Below are positions 1 to 9,732 of a stretch of DNA of 64,000 nucleotides, piece after piece. The position numbers were made by a program, and so were the translations under genes. Positions within the stretch are counted from its first letter, which is position 1; each line of letters opens with the position of its first letter. The notes below the pieces were generated by a model. The model ran no database searches, was not told the DNA's origin, and saw nothing but the letters and a program-made list of their open reading frames with translations. This DNA is from Allomyces macrogynus ATCC 38327 (taxonomy: Eukaryota; Blastocladiomycota; Blastocladiomycetes; Blastocladiales; Blastocladiaceae), in NCBI GenBank assembly GCA_000151295.1, contig GG745359.1, forward strand, positions 104,617 through 168,616. Direction: 5' to 3'.

Positions 1-966
1 CGCTCGCAATGAATCCTTCAAGTTCCGAGCCCGCCTCCTCGTCATCAAGCACGTTGTTGGCGAGACTCGTGTTGGAATCGGTGCCGCCACTGTCGTCCGA
101 CCCGTCTGAGTCACTACTGCTCGCGCCGGGCACGGTGATGACGGCGGTCCAGGAAGGCACGGGCGCGGCGGTTGCTGTGCCCTTAACGCGCGCACGGTCG
201 AGCCGGTCGCGGATCGACCCGCGGCTGCGCTTGCGCGTCTCGGTGGACTTGATGATGTCTAGCCGCAGCGAAAGCACGAGAAGATCACCTTTTATTCGCA
301 GTAGAAGACAGTAGCGCGAGTCGGTCAAGTCATAGTGAAAGGGAAGTGACGCACTGCTCGCGTCAACATCAAAGTCCTCCGCGTCGTCCTCGATCACGGG
401 CGGCGCTCGCCGACGGACCTTGGCGACGGGCGCGTCGGCCTCGTCCGAATCCGAATCCGACGCAATGTGGCGAGACCGCTTGGATCGAGCACGGGAACGG
501 GGAGACGTAATCACGGGAGCCGATTCACCCTCGTTGTCGCCATCGCCATCCGAATCGGTTACGACAAGTGTGCGGCGCCTCCCCGTGCGCGCCGGCGACT
601 TGATGACCGTCTCCGCTCTTAGAGCTGCCAGCGCGGCCGTGCTGAGCGGCTGGTCGTCGTTGGAATCCGAGTCGTCGAGGACCACCACGTCATGGGTCGG
701 CGCAGGGGTCCAAGTCGCCAATTCCTCGCCCCCAGCACGAGCGCCATCACCGTCATCGTCATCGTCGTCGGTCGTCGAGTCGGGAACAAGCAGACGCTTC
801 TTGCGGACGGTTTGCGAGGGGGCCGTCGCGGGTGGGGTGGGCATTGGAGCGCGGATTGCTGTCGAGGTGCGACCTCGGCGGCCGGCGCGGGCGTGGGCCA
901 CGTCCATCATTCGGTCGAATGCACTCGCTCGCTCAGCAGGCGCTGGGTTCGGGTTCGGCCGCGGCA
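1..966 (-). CDS. acidic Ser/Asp-rich nuclear protein, N-terminal part (runs off left edge)
   Basis: The minus strand is open from an ATG at 966 to the window edge, so only the N-terminal ~320 codons are seen. The protein has a basic, Pro-rich start, then acidic Ser/Asp patches (runs such as DDDDDD and SDSDSDE) alternating with basic patches (VRKKR, RSRARSKRSR). This looks like a disordered nuclear or chromatin protein. A stretch around 203-301 is bounded by GTGCGT and CTAG and is a multiple of three, so it is either a retained reading frame or an intron. No catalytic domain is present in the visible part. The plus-strand ORF over the same bases is an antisense shadow. I do not recognise the family. 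Confidence 0.55.
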
Positions 967-1298
967 TGGTTGTGCGTGGAGTGCGGGAGGTTGGTTGGTA
1001 TTTATATTGCTGAGGTGCACTCGGGTGCAGGTCCGCAGGAAGCATGCGGAGGAAAAGGAAGCGCGAGACGTGTGTTCGCCTGTCCAGCACTCTTCATAAA
1101 AGCGAAGTCTGCTGTAAGAGCTCCTTGACAACCGTTCAGACCGACTCTGACCTCTCCATTTCACATCTGCCTGAACGACACAGCGCGGTATCGCAAAGAT
1201 GCCGTCGTTGCCGGCACTGCCATTCACACGCAAGACAATGCTCAAGATTTATACACATTCCCAATCCTGCCCACGGCCGACCAGCAGCTGCATCTCGC
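967..1298. other. intergenic, promoter of the left-edge gene
   Basis: About 330 bases lie between the start of the left-edge gene and the stop of the PEX11-like gene. I see no coding frame with conserved content and no RNA gene. It should hold the promoter of the minus-strand gene to the left and the 3' UTR of the PEX11-like gene. Confidence 0.4.
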
Positions 1299-2053
1299 TC
1301 ATGCCGTCGCCTTCCACATGCGAATGTACCCGGCGACCCCACCCAACACGCCAAAGAACCCGACCCACCACTGTGGCATCGGGTACGCCGGCAACGACCA
1401 ATGAATCGCCATTGGCAAATCGGCCAGTTGCGCGACCAGCCGCAGCTCGAGATCCTTGAGCCGCGCGCGCGCCTTGGCGCGGTCAGCTCCGACCGCCCGT
1501 GCCTCTTGCCGCGCCGCGCGCAGTCCACGCACGATCGTGACGAGCTCCAACACGATCCACCCGGCCCAGGCCATGCACGACGCGCGCGACCACCGGTCGT
1601 TCGCGAGCGCGCTAATCTTGATGATGTTGTGTGCCGACAGCCAGTACATGAGTTCGGCGGGCGCGTAGATGAGCATCAGCAGGTTCTGCGTGCGGTCGAG
1701 TGCAGTTGGGTTATACTCGTTTCCCCACGCGTACTCGATGCTCGGCAGCGTCGAGAGTACACGCATCGTAATGCGCGCATCCGTCAGGGGACCGGCAAAG
1801 GCCTTCAAAGTCGCAAGGTGCGGGCTCGTCGGATTGCGCTTGGCCAGTGACGCCGCGACGAGCGTGAGCGTGTAGACGATCAAGCGGAAGACCTGATTCA
1901 GCAGTGAGTGAGCGAACTGGGGCAAAACAACGGCACCATGCGCCAACGAAACGACGGTACCTTGTCGAGCCCGTAGACATTGGTTGTGAGCTTGGTAAAC
2001 CGCACGAGCCAGCTGCGAATCGCCTTCTCTGTTGCTACGGACAGAACCGCCAT
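1299..2053 (-). CDS. peroxisomal membrane protein PEX11-like
   Basis: Two exons: 2053-1961 and 1892-1299, joined in phase across a 68-nt GTACCG...CAG intron, giving 228 aa. The protein shows the PEX11 layout: an N-terminal amphipathic region ending in LDKVFRLIVYTL, a central DARITMRVLSTLPSIEY segment typical of the family, then hydrophobic segments, a charged helix with RGLRAARQEAR, and a C-terminal membrane segment near WWVGFFGVLGGVAGYIRMW. PEX11 proteins tubulate the peroxisomal membrane and promote peroxisome division. The length is normal for the family (about 220-270 aa). It could be closer to the PEX11C/GIM5 branch; the exact subfamily needs an alignment. Confidence 0.8.
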
Positions 2054-2734
2054 GGTGCCGTGCCGACTATGAACACACGCGTCGTCAGAACACTTGCACG
2101 GGAAAAAGCTCGCGCATCTTCGTCGCGTTCTCGACAAGATCAGCGTTCGATTGGGGTCAAACCAAGCGAGCGCCAGGTTCCGCATACTTCAATCAACCAC
2201 ACTACGCGAAATGAAATGTCGTGGCCGTGGTCGAGCCGCTGGCTGAAACCGGTTCGATGATATCGACAAAGCGTCTACGCGTTGCAGCAACTCAGCGGTA
2301 TTGGTGGCCAAAGTCGGTGGGCGTTGATGATCGCGGTCGTTGCTGGTCTGGAACCGCTTTTGATCGCCGAAATATGGATATGCCAGCAGTCACAGCCGTC
2401 AGTCCTCGACGGTGTTGTGAACTTGCGGGGGCCGCAGGCGATGCGGGGGAGAGCCGGAATGGATTTCGCGGCGTCCCCGATGGCCGAAGTGCCCGGATGG
2501 AAATGGTGATGAAAAATGATTGTAACTGGCCTGATATTCACGTGCAAACTGTCTCGCACTTTTCGACATCACGCTTTTTCAGCAAGTCACGGAACTCCCA
2601 AAGCTTTCTGTCGGATGCGATCAAGAGAGCCTGCTTGTTAAGGGCCCACACGACATCGAGGAAATTTGTAAGTGTCACGCGTGGCCTTCTCGCTCAGCGC
2701 CGAGGTCTGCTCTTCAGAATGCAAAGTCGGTTCT
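2054..2734. other. intergenic upstream of the PEX11-like gene
   Basis: About 680 bases of CpG-rich sequence. The short ORFs on both strands share nothing with known families. It probably contains the PEX11-like promoter. It ends abruptly where the CpG-depleted island begins. Confidence 0.4.
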
Positions 2735-3280
2735 GATCAAGCACAGATTATCACAGCCACACTTGAATGTCACAGAACAGTTGGGCACATCAGTCAAGGC
2801 TGAATCTCAAGCACAGTGCTGATATTGCTGATGTGGCCGAGTTTTGGGATGTGGTTGATTGGCAGTGTGGCCCAGGCCAAGTGGGGTCTGACAAGTCACT
2901 GCTTGTGTACCTCATGTGGGCACAGTGTGTGGGTAAGTGTAAAGTCAGCTACAAGCTGCTTCTTAGGCTTCAGCAGAGCGTGGCAACATGCAAGGCGAAG
3001 ATGAGGGCAAGGACAATGCCCTTGTGCCAATTAACACCATGCTTGCAGCCAGAGAAGCTGACATAGAACAAGTTTGGCTGCAAGGCATTGAGACAGACGT
3101 GTGTGTTGTATATGAGTTGATGCAGGACCATTCTGTGATGCTCATGAACGTGCAGACAGCAGTGTTGGAAGACGACAAGGATGTCGAAAAAGAGGATGGC
3201 AAAGCGGCTGTTGATCAGCAGTTGGTAGGTGATACCTTGGAGCCCTGAGTTTGGTGTTGTGCATGTGAGAATGCATATCA
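2725..3280 (+). pseudogene. decayed partial copy of the SET-domain gene C-terminus
   Basis: Translation gives fragments matching the last ~150 residues of the SET-domain protein at 5755-7972, on the opposite strand. Matches include SADIADVAEFWD versus SADIADAVEFWD, LLVYLMWAQCVGK versus LLVYLVWAQRAGK, and MQDHSVMLMNVQTA versus MQDHSVTLLNVQTA, ending at a stop in the same place (TLEP versus VLEQ). The frame is broken between the first and second half. DNA similarity extends to about 2725 upstream and a little past the stop into 3' UTR. Differences are dominated by CpG to TpG or CpA changes. No SET core is included, so no enzyme can be made. Confidence 0.88.
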
Positions 3281-5570
3281 GTGTGGTTCTCTGTTCTACT
3301 GCACATGCTTTTGGGGAGTGGTACATGTTGCAAAGGATCCATTCTTGTTGTCAAGTCATGGTGGCCATACTTGTGCACAATTGAAAGACCATGAGTGAGC
3401 CAAAGTGTTACCTGCAGGGCATGCAATAACTTGAGCAGGTCATTGCCAACTATTTTGCAGTCAAGTCGCAGTGATCATGATCTCAAGAAAGAATCATTGT
3501 GCAGGACATCAATTCTCCAACAAGACATGGTCACCCTCTGAGACAATACAGTTGCAAGGCGAGCAAGCAAATTGAAACCTGAGAAATGGGAAAAGGGAGT
3601 TTGAAGGTGGGATTATGTGCATCCAAAGCATTTTGCAGTGGCGACCCGCATTTTATCACTTGTCAACTGGCTGCAGCTTGTCATGCATGAAGCTTGTGCA
3701 CATACTTTATCAGTTCTCAAAGAGACAAGAGCAACCACAAGCCATGCCTCTGTCATGGCCTCACATTGTGCCATGGTCTTCCATCTTCATAGTCTTGTCT
3801 TCATTTCCATTGTACCTCATCATCTCACACCCAGCTCCAGAATGATGTGCCTGGTGCAAGCCTCATTTGTCTCCCACTCTCTGAGGAAAAACAGGGCCAT
3901 GTCTCACATTCCAAAGCATCAAGCGAATCCTCATTGCTGCACATTGAATTTAGCACATTCTGACAACAGGCATGTTGGGTCTGGGTCTTGCTGTTCCAAC
4001 ACAAGCAGCACAACTAAGGCCAGTACCAGCTGGTGAATTGCTTAATCAACTCAAACCAGTATGGAAGCCTCTTCTCCATTTACCAGTGCTCAATAGTATG
4101 AAATAAGGCGACAACAAAGCCGCCCAATCCATTTGGCTTGCAAATTTGAACTAAAAAATGTGCAATCGATCCATATTGATTATGCGCCTTGACTCTGCCC
4201 CCAAGGTCTGTGACAGCAATCCAGGATGTGATTGCCACAGCCCAACCTGAGCCATTTTTCAGACCTGCATTGGGTCAAAAACCCGTAAATTTTCCCTGAA
4301 AGTTGGGCACAATGACTTTCATTTATTTTGGGCGGTAAAATTATCAACAATGAAGTGAGTGAGGAGCAGTGTGTACATGACCAATTTTCACAGCAGCCTG
4401 CTCACCCATACCAGCACAAACCAGCAAAACCATGAAGCCAGTAGGTCATAACCATCCATGCTTACAGGCCTGCACTGAAGGCTAACCCTGATGATGAGGT
4501 CCACAGAGCAACAACCCCAAGGATCGTGTCTTGGTCATAACCCACACTGCCAGGCCAGCACTGAAAGGTTAACCATGGCAATGAGTATGTCCTGGCCACA
4601 AGACACACTCCTTGATAACTGATGATTGCACACAAGTTTTACTGTGGTTGTCACCAATTTCGCAAGGCAAATGCATTGGGCGACTGTTGGCGCCGCCTAT
4701 TTCTCATTTTTATTCAGTGCTGGAAGGTGTGGAGGCGTGCATGCTGCTGTGGGGCAAGCAATGCAAATGTGCCAGCTGGTGCTGGTCTGTGTTGTTTGTG
4801 CTAAATGGCAAGGCCCCGCCAAACATTAAATTTGCCTGAAAAAACGCTAAATGCATGCGCTGTGGCAAGAAGCCGTTTGATGCCAGGGGACTGACCACAT
4901 GGGCTGTGAGATGTGATCTTGCGCCTTGGGAGAGTCTGAGGCAAATGAGGCATGTACCAATCACCAAATCGCGCGCAGAGTTGAAAGCAACGAGGCAATA
5001 GAAATGAGGACGAGAACTCGATGGGAACTGCAGTGCAATGTGGAATATTTCTATATTTGCTGTGATTCGCCAGGCTGACTGATGCGCCTCCTGACTGGAC
5101 AAATGATTGGCCGTGAAATCATGACTGGCATGGCAGAACCTGATGCATTACTTCATCAGGTTTGGCATGATTCGCGTATGCGTGTGTATGAATGTTCCCT
5201 TGTGACTGCACCCACATCCACAGCGTCTGACTTGGGCCACATCCACGTTCTTGGCAACTGGGTTGGACTCACCACTGATGGTTGCCATGAGCGACATGGT
5301 GGTGTGAGTGGGTCGCACCAGTGGCGTGCAGTCCTTAGCGAACTGCCAGGCTTGTGTTCCTCTCATTGCGTTGGGGTTTGTTCGTGTCATTTGTCTTGTC
5401 CATTAATACAAAGCAGCTGCGCCCATTGCAGTCTGCAGCCGCCTTCCAGCAAAGGGCTCTGCAGCCCACTGCACCACATCATGGTCATTGCACACACACA
5501 TCAATCAGGCTTCATGGCCAAACCTTTGGGCTCAACCAAGATCTGACAAGTTGAAATGATTTGCAATGGC
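2735..5570. repeat. CpG-depleted, TpG/CpA-rich island 1
   Basis: Base usage changes sharply here. Line-by-line counts show 0-2 CpG per 60 bases for most of the block (for example 0 in 3001-3060, 1 in 3061-3120, 0 in 4741-4800), against 10 in 6001-6060 of the adjacent gene. TG and CA dinucleotides are correspondingly common. The block starts at the breakpoint of the SET-gene copy and ends just downstream of the intact SET gene. This pattern is the footprint of deamination of methylated CpG. Apart from the pseudogene and a short direct repeat I find no recognisable gene; the middle (4620-5400) has slightly more CpG than the rest. Confidence 0.75.
4444..4585. repeat. imperfect direct repeat of about 54 bp
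   Basis: 4444-4498 and 4532-4585 share the order GGTCATAACC..., GCACTGAA(A)GG, TTAACC/CTAACC, ATGAG with scattered changes. It is a local tandem duplication inside the CpG-depleted island and has no coding capacity. Confidence 0.55.
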
Positions 5571-5754
5571 CGCCACAACAGTGCGTGTTCGCTCAAAATG
5601 ACCTGCAACTCGTTATTAGCATGGATATTTCATGAACTGTAAGCGCGTCACCCCAAAAGCAAGCACGTCCTGATTGGTGGAGACAGGAAGCGTAGAACAG
5701 AGAATATGAAAAAATGACACCCTGCAATCCACCCTCACATGTGTGATGCGTTGC

Positions 5755-7972
5755 TTATTGCTCCAAGACAACACCCATCAACAGATCAGCGCCCATTCCA
5801 CCCTCCTCCTCGTCCTGGCCGTCGTCGTCATCTTCCGCTGCTGCCGTTTGGACGTTCAAGAGCGTCACGGAATGGTCCTGCATCCACTCAAACATGGCGC
5901 GCACGTCCGCCTCAACGCCCTTCCACATAGACCCCATGTTTGGCTCAGCAGCCGCGAGGACAGCGAAAATTGGAGTGAGGGCCTCGTCCTCGTCCTCATC
6001 CTCATCCTCGCCGTCTTCGACGTCGCCTCGCTTAGCCGCTGACGAACCAACGGCCACGTCCGACGGCAGCTTACCCGCGCGCTGCGCCCACACGAGGTAC
6101 ACGAGCAGCCACTCGTCGGGCCCCCACTCGGCTTCGGCCGCGTTCTCAATCAAGGGCGCCGCCGCGTCCCAAAACTCGACCGCGTCGGCAATATCGGCAC
6201 TGCGCACGAACCGGTCCGATGCGGCCTCGATTGCCGCGCCCAACTGTTGCGCGGCATTCGCAAGCGCGGCCACGAGAATATGCGCCTGGCCGGAACGGTA
6301 GATGAGGGCCATGCGCGCGCGGAACTGGCCCTGCGCCGCAGCGACCTCGACCGGCACGTAACCGCTGTCAGCTTCGTCGTCGTCCGGGCTCGAGGACTCG
6401 AGCGCGGCGTACTTGTGGCTGAGCAGCGAGACGAGCGTGTCCCAAACAGTCATTTCGTTCCGGTGCGAGACGTGGGTCGTGAGCACGTCGACGGCTCCGG
6501 TTTCGATGAACGCGAGTTCGGTCGCGTTGGCGACGAGGACGCGCATGCACGCGACGAGCGTGGCCGGGATCAGGTCGGCGTGCCGCAGCAGGAAGAGCGA
6601 CTTGAACGGCAACAGGTTGCAGTGCGTCAAGAACGATTCCTTGCGGTCGCGCAGCGGGTCCTGGGCAAAGTTGATCTTGATGGGCACGTAGTCGTCGGGG
6701 TTGTTGGGGATGTCGAGGCAGAAACCGTACGAGAGTAGCAGTTCCTACACGGACCAAAAATGGTAGGTCAGAAATGACGAACGTACGGCGGAAAAAGCGC
6801 AAACGGGCAGGGTACGCACGTCGTTGCCCTTGGGCCCGTACGAATTGAAGACTTCCTCCCCCTTGGTCATCGAAACACCCGTCGTGAACCAAATCCCATT
6901 GTCGCGCGTCGCGTCCCACATCATCGACTGCCCACGGCGGTGGTTGAGCATGTCGAACAAGGGCCAGAGCGCCAAAAAGCACTTGCACGGCGGATACTTG
7001 CCGTCGGGACCCGGCTGCATCACCGCGTGCACACCATCCCGTCCGATCCCGGCAACATCATCGTCCTTGGACTCATTTGTGCGGCCTTGCTCCACGACAC
7101 GCAAGTCCGAAGGGAATGCACGCGACGAACACGACGTCCGAGCCCACAGGAAATTGGCAAACGTGAGCGTGCTCACATCGCCCCAGACCTGCGGGACCCG
7201 GTCGAGAATCATTGCCTTGGCGGCAGCGAAATCGGCCTGCAGCTCGGCCTCCTTTTCGGTCACGACAAAGTGCAGGTTCGTCCCGCGCAGCCACGCACGC
7301 TCGTGCTCGGGCCAGAACAAGGGCGTATCGTAGGACCGCGGGAGAGCACGCAGGTACGGGAACCACTTGCTTGCGCGGCCCTTGTTGAAGAACTCGTGCA
7401 CAATAAACAGCCACAGGATCGTCTTTGTGCACACATGCTGCGCCGGGTACTCGTCGAGCGGGATTGTTGCGTTGTGAGCCAGCAGCGCGCGACCCAGGTC
7501 GGACGCGAGCGCATCTGTCTCGGACAGGATTAGGTGGCTCGGGACAAAGGCGACGTCGGCGCCCGCGGGAATGTTGGTCTTGGCAAAGACACCGAAGCCC
7601 TCGGCTAATCGTGGTCGTGGTCATGGTCATGATCAGGAATCGAACAGCAACGGGTCGAAGCAAAATCAAGACGTTCGGGTCAGTACAAATTCCTTGCCGC
7701 GACATCATCGAATCAAAAGACCACGAATTGCACGACTTACAGGTCTCTGATTTGCGCAGGCAAATGTTTTCCAAGTTGCCGCCATTGTCGAGAATCCACT
7801 TTTCCAGACGGCGGTAATCAGCCTCGACAGGTTCAGCGTCATGGTCGATGGGCTCGAGCCGTGCGCGCTTCTCCGGACGGTCTACCGCTCCGGCGCCGTG
7901 TTGCGATTGCTGGCGGTGTCGCTCCATATTGCCGTCATGGTCGGCGCTGATGGGTCGAGGTTGGCCTGCCAT
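5755..7972 (-). CDS. SET-domain lysine methyltransferase (Rubisco-LSMT/SETD3/SETD6 type)
   Basis: Three exons: 7972-7741, 7604-6820 and 6744-5755, all in phase. The start of the SET domain reads EGFGVFAKTNIPAG, the usual G-x-GVFA opening. An inserted helical region follows, then the AdoMet/Lys-binding end: FDMLNH, EEVFNSYGPKGND and LLLSYGF. After this comes a long all-helical C-terminal domain, as in the Rubisco-LSMT substrate-binding domain. These enzymes methylate lysine or histidine on non-histone proteins such as ribosomal proteins, elongation factors or actin; the target here cannot be told. The N-terminus is short and polar, and acidic runs (DEDEDEDE near the end) sit in the C-terminal domain. 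A decayed inverted copy of the last third lies 2.5 kb downstream at 2725-3280. Confidence 0.87.
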
Positions 7973-8417
7973 GGTGGATGATGTTTTGGTTGATCACGAG
8001 GTGGGTCGTCGAGCAGCAAAGTGAGAGAGGATAGATCGCTAATCACTTTTTGCTCACACCTGGCTCGGCGCCTGAACAGCTCGAGGCCGCCGACATAACC
8101 CCGCGCAACTCATCCTCACAATACCTGTCCTGATCGCTGCGACCGCGGCCGCACCGTAGACGTGTATTACCGACACCGTGGTGGACGCGCACAACCCGTC
8201 GTTTTGACCGAGCTCCGTGCATGCCGATCCGAGGCCAGGTACAAATGGAATTTCAAGCGAAGACACACGAATTTTTTGAATAATGATGATTCATTTGGGC
8301 AAACACGAGAGGCAGGTAAACCAAGACTATATCGCCAGCAAAACACACGGGGAAACAAAGCTATCCGTACGCGATCGCCGCCGTGGGTGGCCGCACGACG
8401 CGCTGTTACCGTTTGAC
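7973..8417. other. intergenic, SET-gene promoter and NUXM 3' UTR
   Basis: About 445 bases between two minus-strand genes. I see no conserved reading frame and no RNA gene. It is expected to hold the SET-gene promoter and the NUXM 3' end. Confidence 0.4.
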
Positions 8418-9180
8418 CTAGTTGGCAACCTGCCCGGCCGTCTGCAGATCCTTGTAGAGGTCCCAGTTGACGCCCTGGTTGTGGTGCACAAAGTTGAACC
8501 ACGGGAGCCACGCTACACGGTAACGAAAAGGAAGCACGTTCGAGCAAGTCGAACCGGGTCAGAACACGGGATCACCGCAAAATAGACAAGCGAGTGGGGG
8601 TCGCAGGTGCGTACAGAACGACAGCGCCGTGTAGCGCGAGTGGCGCGCCGACACGCCCTGCAGGTAGGGCTCGAGCGACGATTTGCCGAGGTGGTGCTCC
8701 TTGCCCGAGGCACGCGCAGCGACAAACTCGGCGCGGTCCTGTTCAATTTCGCGCTGATTCTCGCTCACACCCCAGAAGCGGACTACGATCGCAGCGTGCA
8801 TGGTATTGATCAGCCCGTGGAACACGAACAGCGCCGGCTGGCCTTGATCAGCACGACCAGAGCGCACACGACGTGTCGTGCGGCAATCTGCTTGGGCGCG
8901 CCGAGAACAGGGATCCGATCGTACAGCTCGACTGCTGGTACGCGAGGAAAAATCCACCGACAAACCCGAGGGCGGCGGCGGCCTTGAGCCCGAGCGGCAG
9001 GCTCTTGGTCGGGCGCTGCATGTCGACCCAGTAGTAGGTGGCGGGCGCGGCGGCCGTCGACGCGGCCCACAGACCGTAGTCCTCGAGACGCAGGAACCGC
9101 ATCACGCGGCCAAACGTCGGGTCCGAGTCGATGGGCGTGAACTCAGTCTCGTGCTGGCGGAATGGCATGGTGGCGGGCAA
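8418..9180 (-). CDS. NADH:ubiquinone oxidoreductase 21 kDa subunit (fungal NUXM type)
   Basis: Three exons, 9180-8925, 8782-8615 and 8512-8418, join in phase to give 172 aa. Family landmarks are the N-terminal FTPIDSDPTFGRVMRFLRLEDYGLWA, two hydrophobic segments (ASTAAAPATYYWV and AAAALGFVGGFFLAYQQSS), the join giving SSFRFWGVSENQRE, and a C-terminal WLPWFNFVHHNQGVNW. This is an accessory subunit of mitochondrial complex I, placed in the membrane arm of fungal enzymes. A second in-frame ATG lies four codons downstream of the chosen start; both give the same mature protein. Introns start GTACGA and GTACGC. Confidence 0.85.
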
Positions 9181-9732
9181 GCGGGTCGGTGGTCGAGGGG
9201 CGCCAGGCTGTGATCAAGAGGCAGTACGCCGAGTTCACGGAGCGACTGCAGCAAGTGCTGGCCAGTGGTTGTGGTTGCAGCCGCGGTGGTCGTCGAGTTC
9301 ACAACGATTTGGCGTTTTGGGTCTGTTCCGATACTAAGGCCCACTTCCAACAGGCAAAACCTGGAAAACCTGTTCGCTTGGCCAAAATCTCTTTGAAGCA
9401 CGTGAGCTTTGTTCATTCCATCACCTGACAGTGCGAATCCGTCGCAGTTCGGCCTCCAAGTGCAGCGCGAGCGCGTTCGACGATGAGTCCAGGTCAGCAA
9501 CCACCGGCGTCGGCCTGAAGCGCAATGAGCGATCGTGAGCGGTTGGTGGCGGGGGCGATCGAACGAGGGCGATCGCGCCGCGATGTAGTGGAGAGCGGTC
9601 GAAAGGAGGCGGGGAGCGGCCATGGAAAAGCGTCAATAATAGTGGAGAACGTTCATCGGTCAGTGGAGAGCGAAAGATGATGGATTGAGCGAGGCTCATG
9701 GTCATCATTGGTCAGTTCAAGCGCGCGACGCG
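9181..9732. other. intergenic, NUXM promoter
   Basis: About 550 bases between NUXM and the 3' end of the coiled-coil gene. No conserved frame is seen. Several ATCGnnCG-type GC-rich direct repeats occur around 9530-9680 but none is long enough to name. Confidence 0.4.

Noticed and set aside
420..1013. 197-codon Ser-rich plus-strand ORF
   Set aside because: It is the antisense of the acidic protein; the minus-strand frame is open to the edge and has the better composition.
2725..3280. functional second SET gene
   Set aside because: The SET core is absent, the frame is broken and the decay pattern is neutral, so it is a pseudogene.
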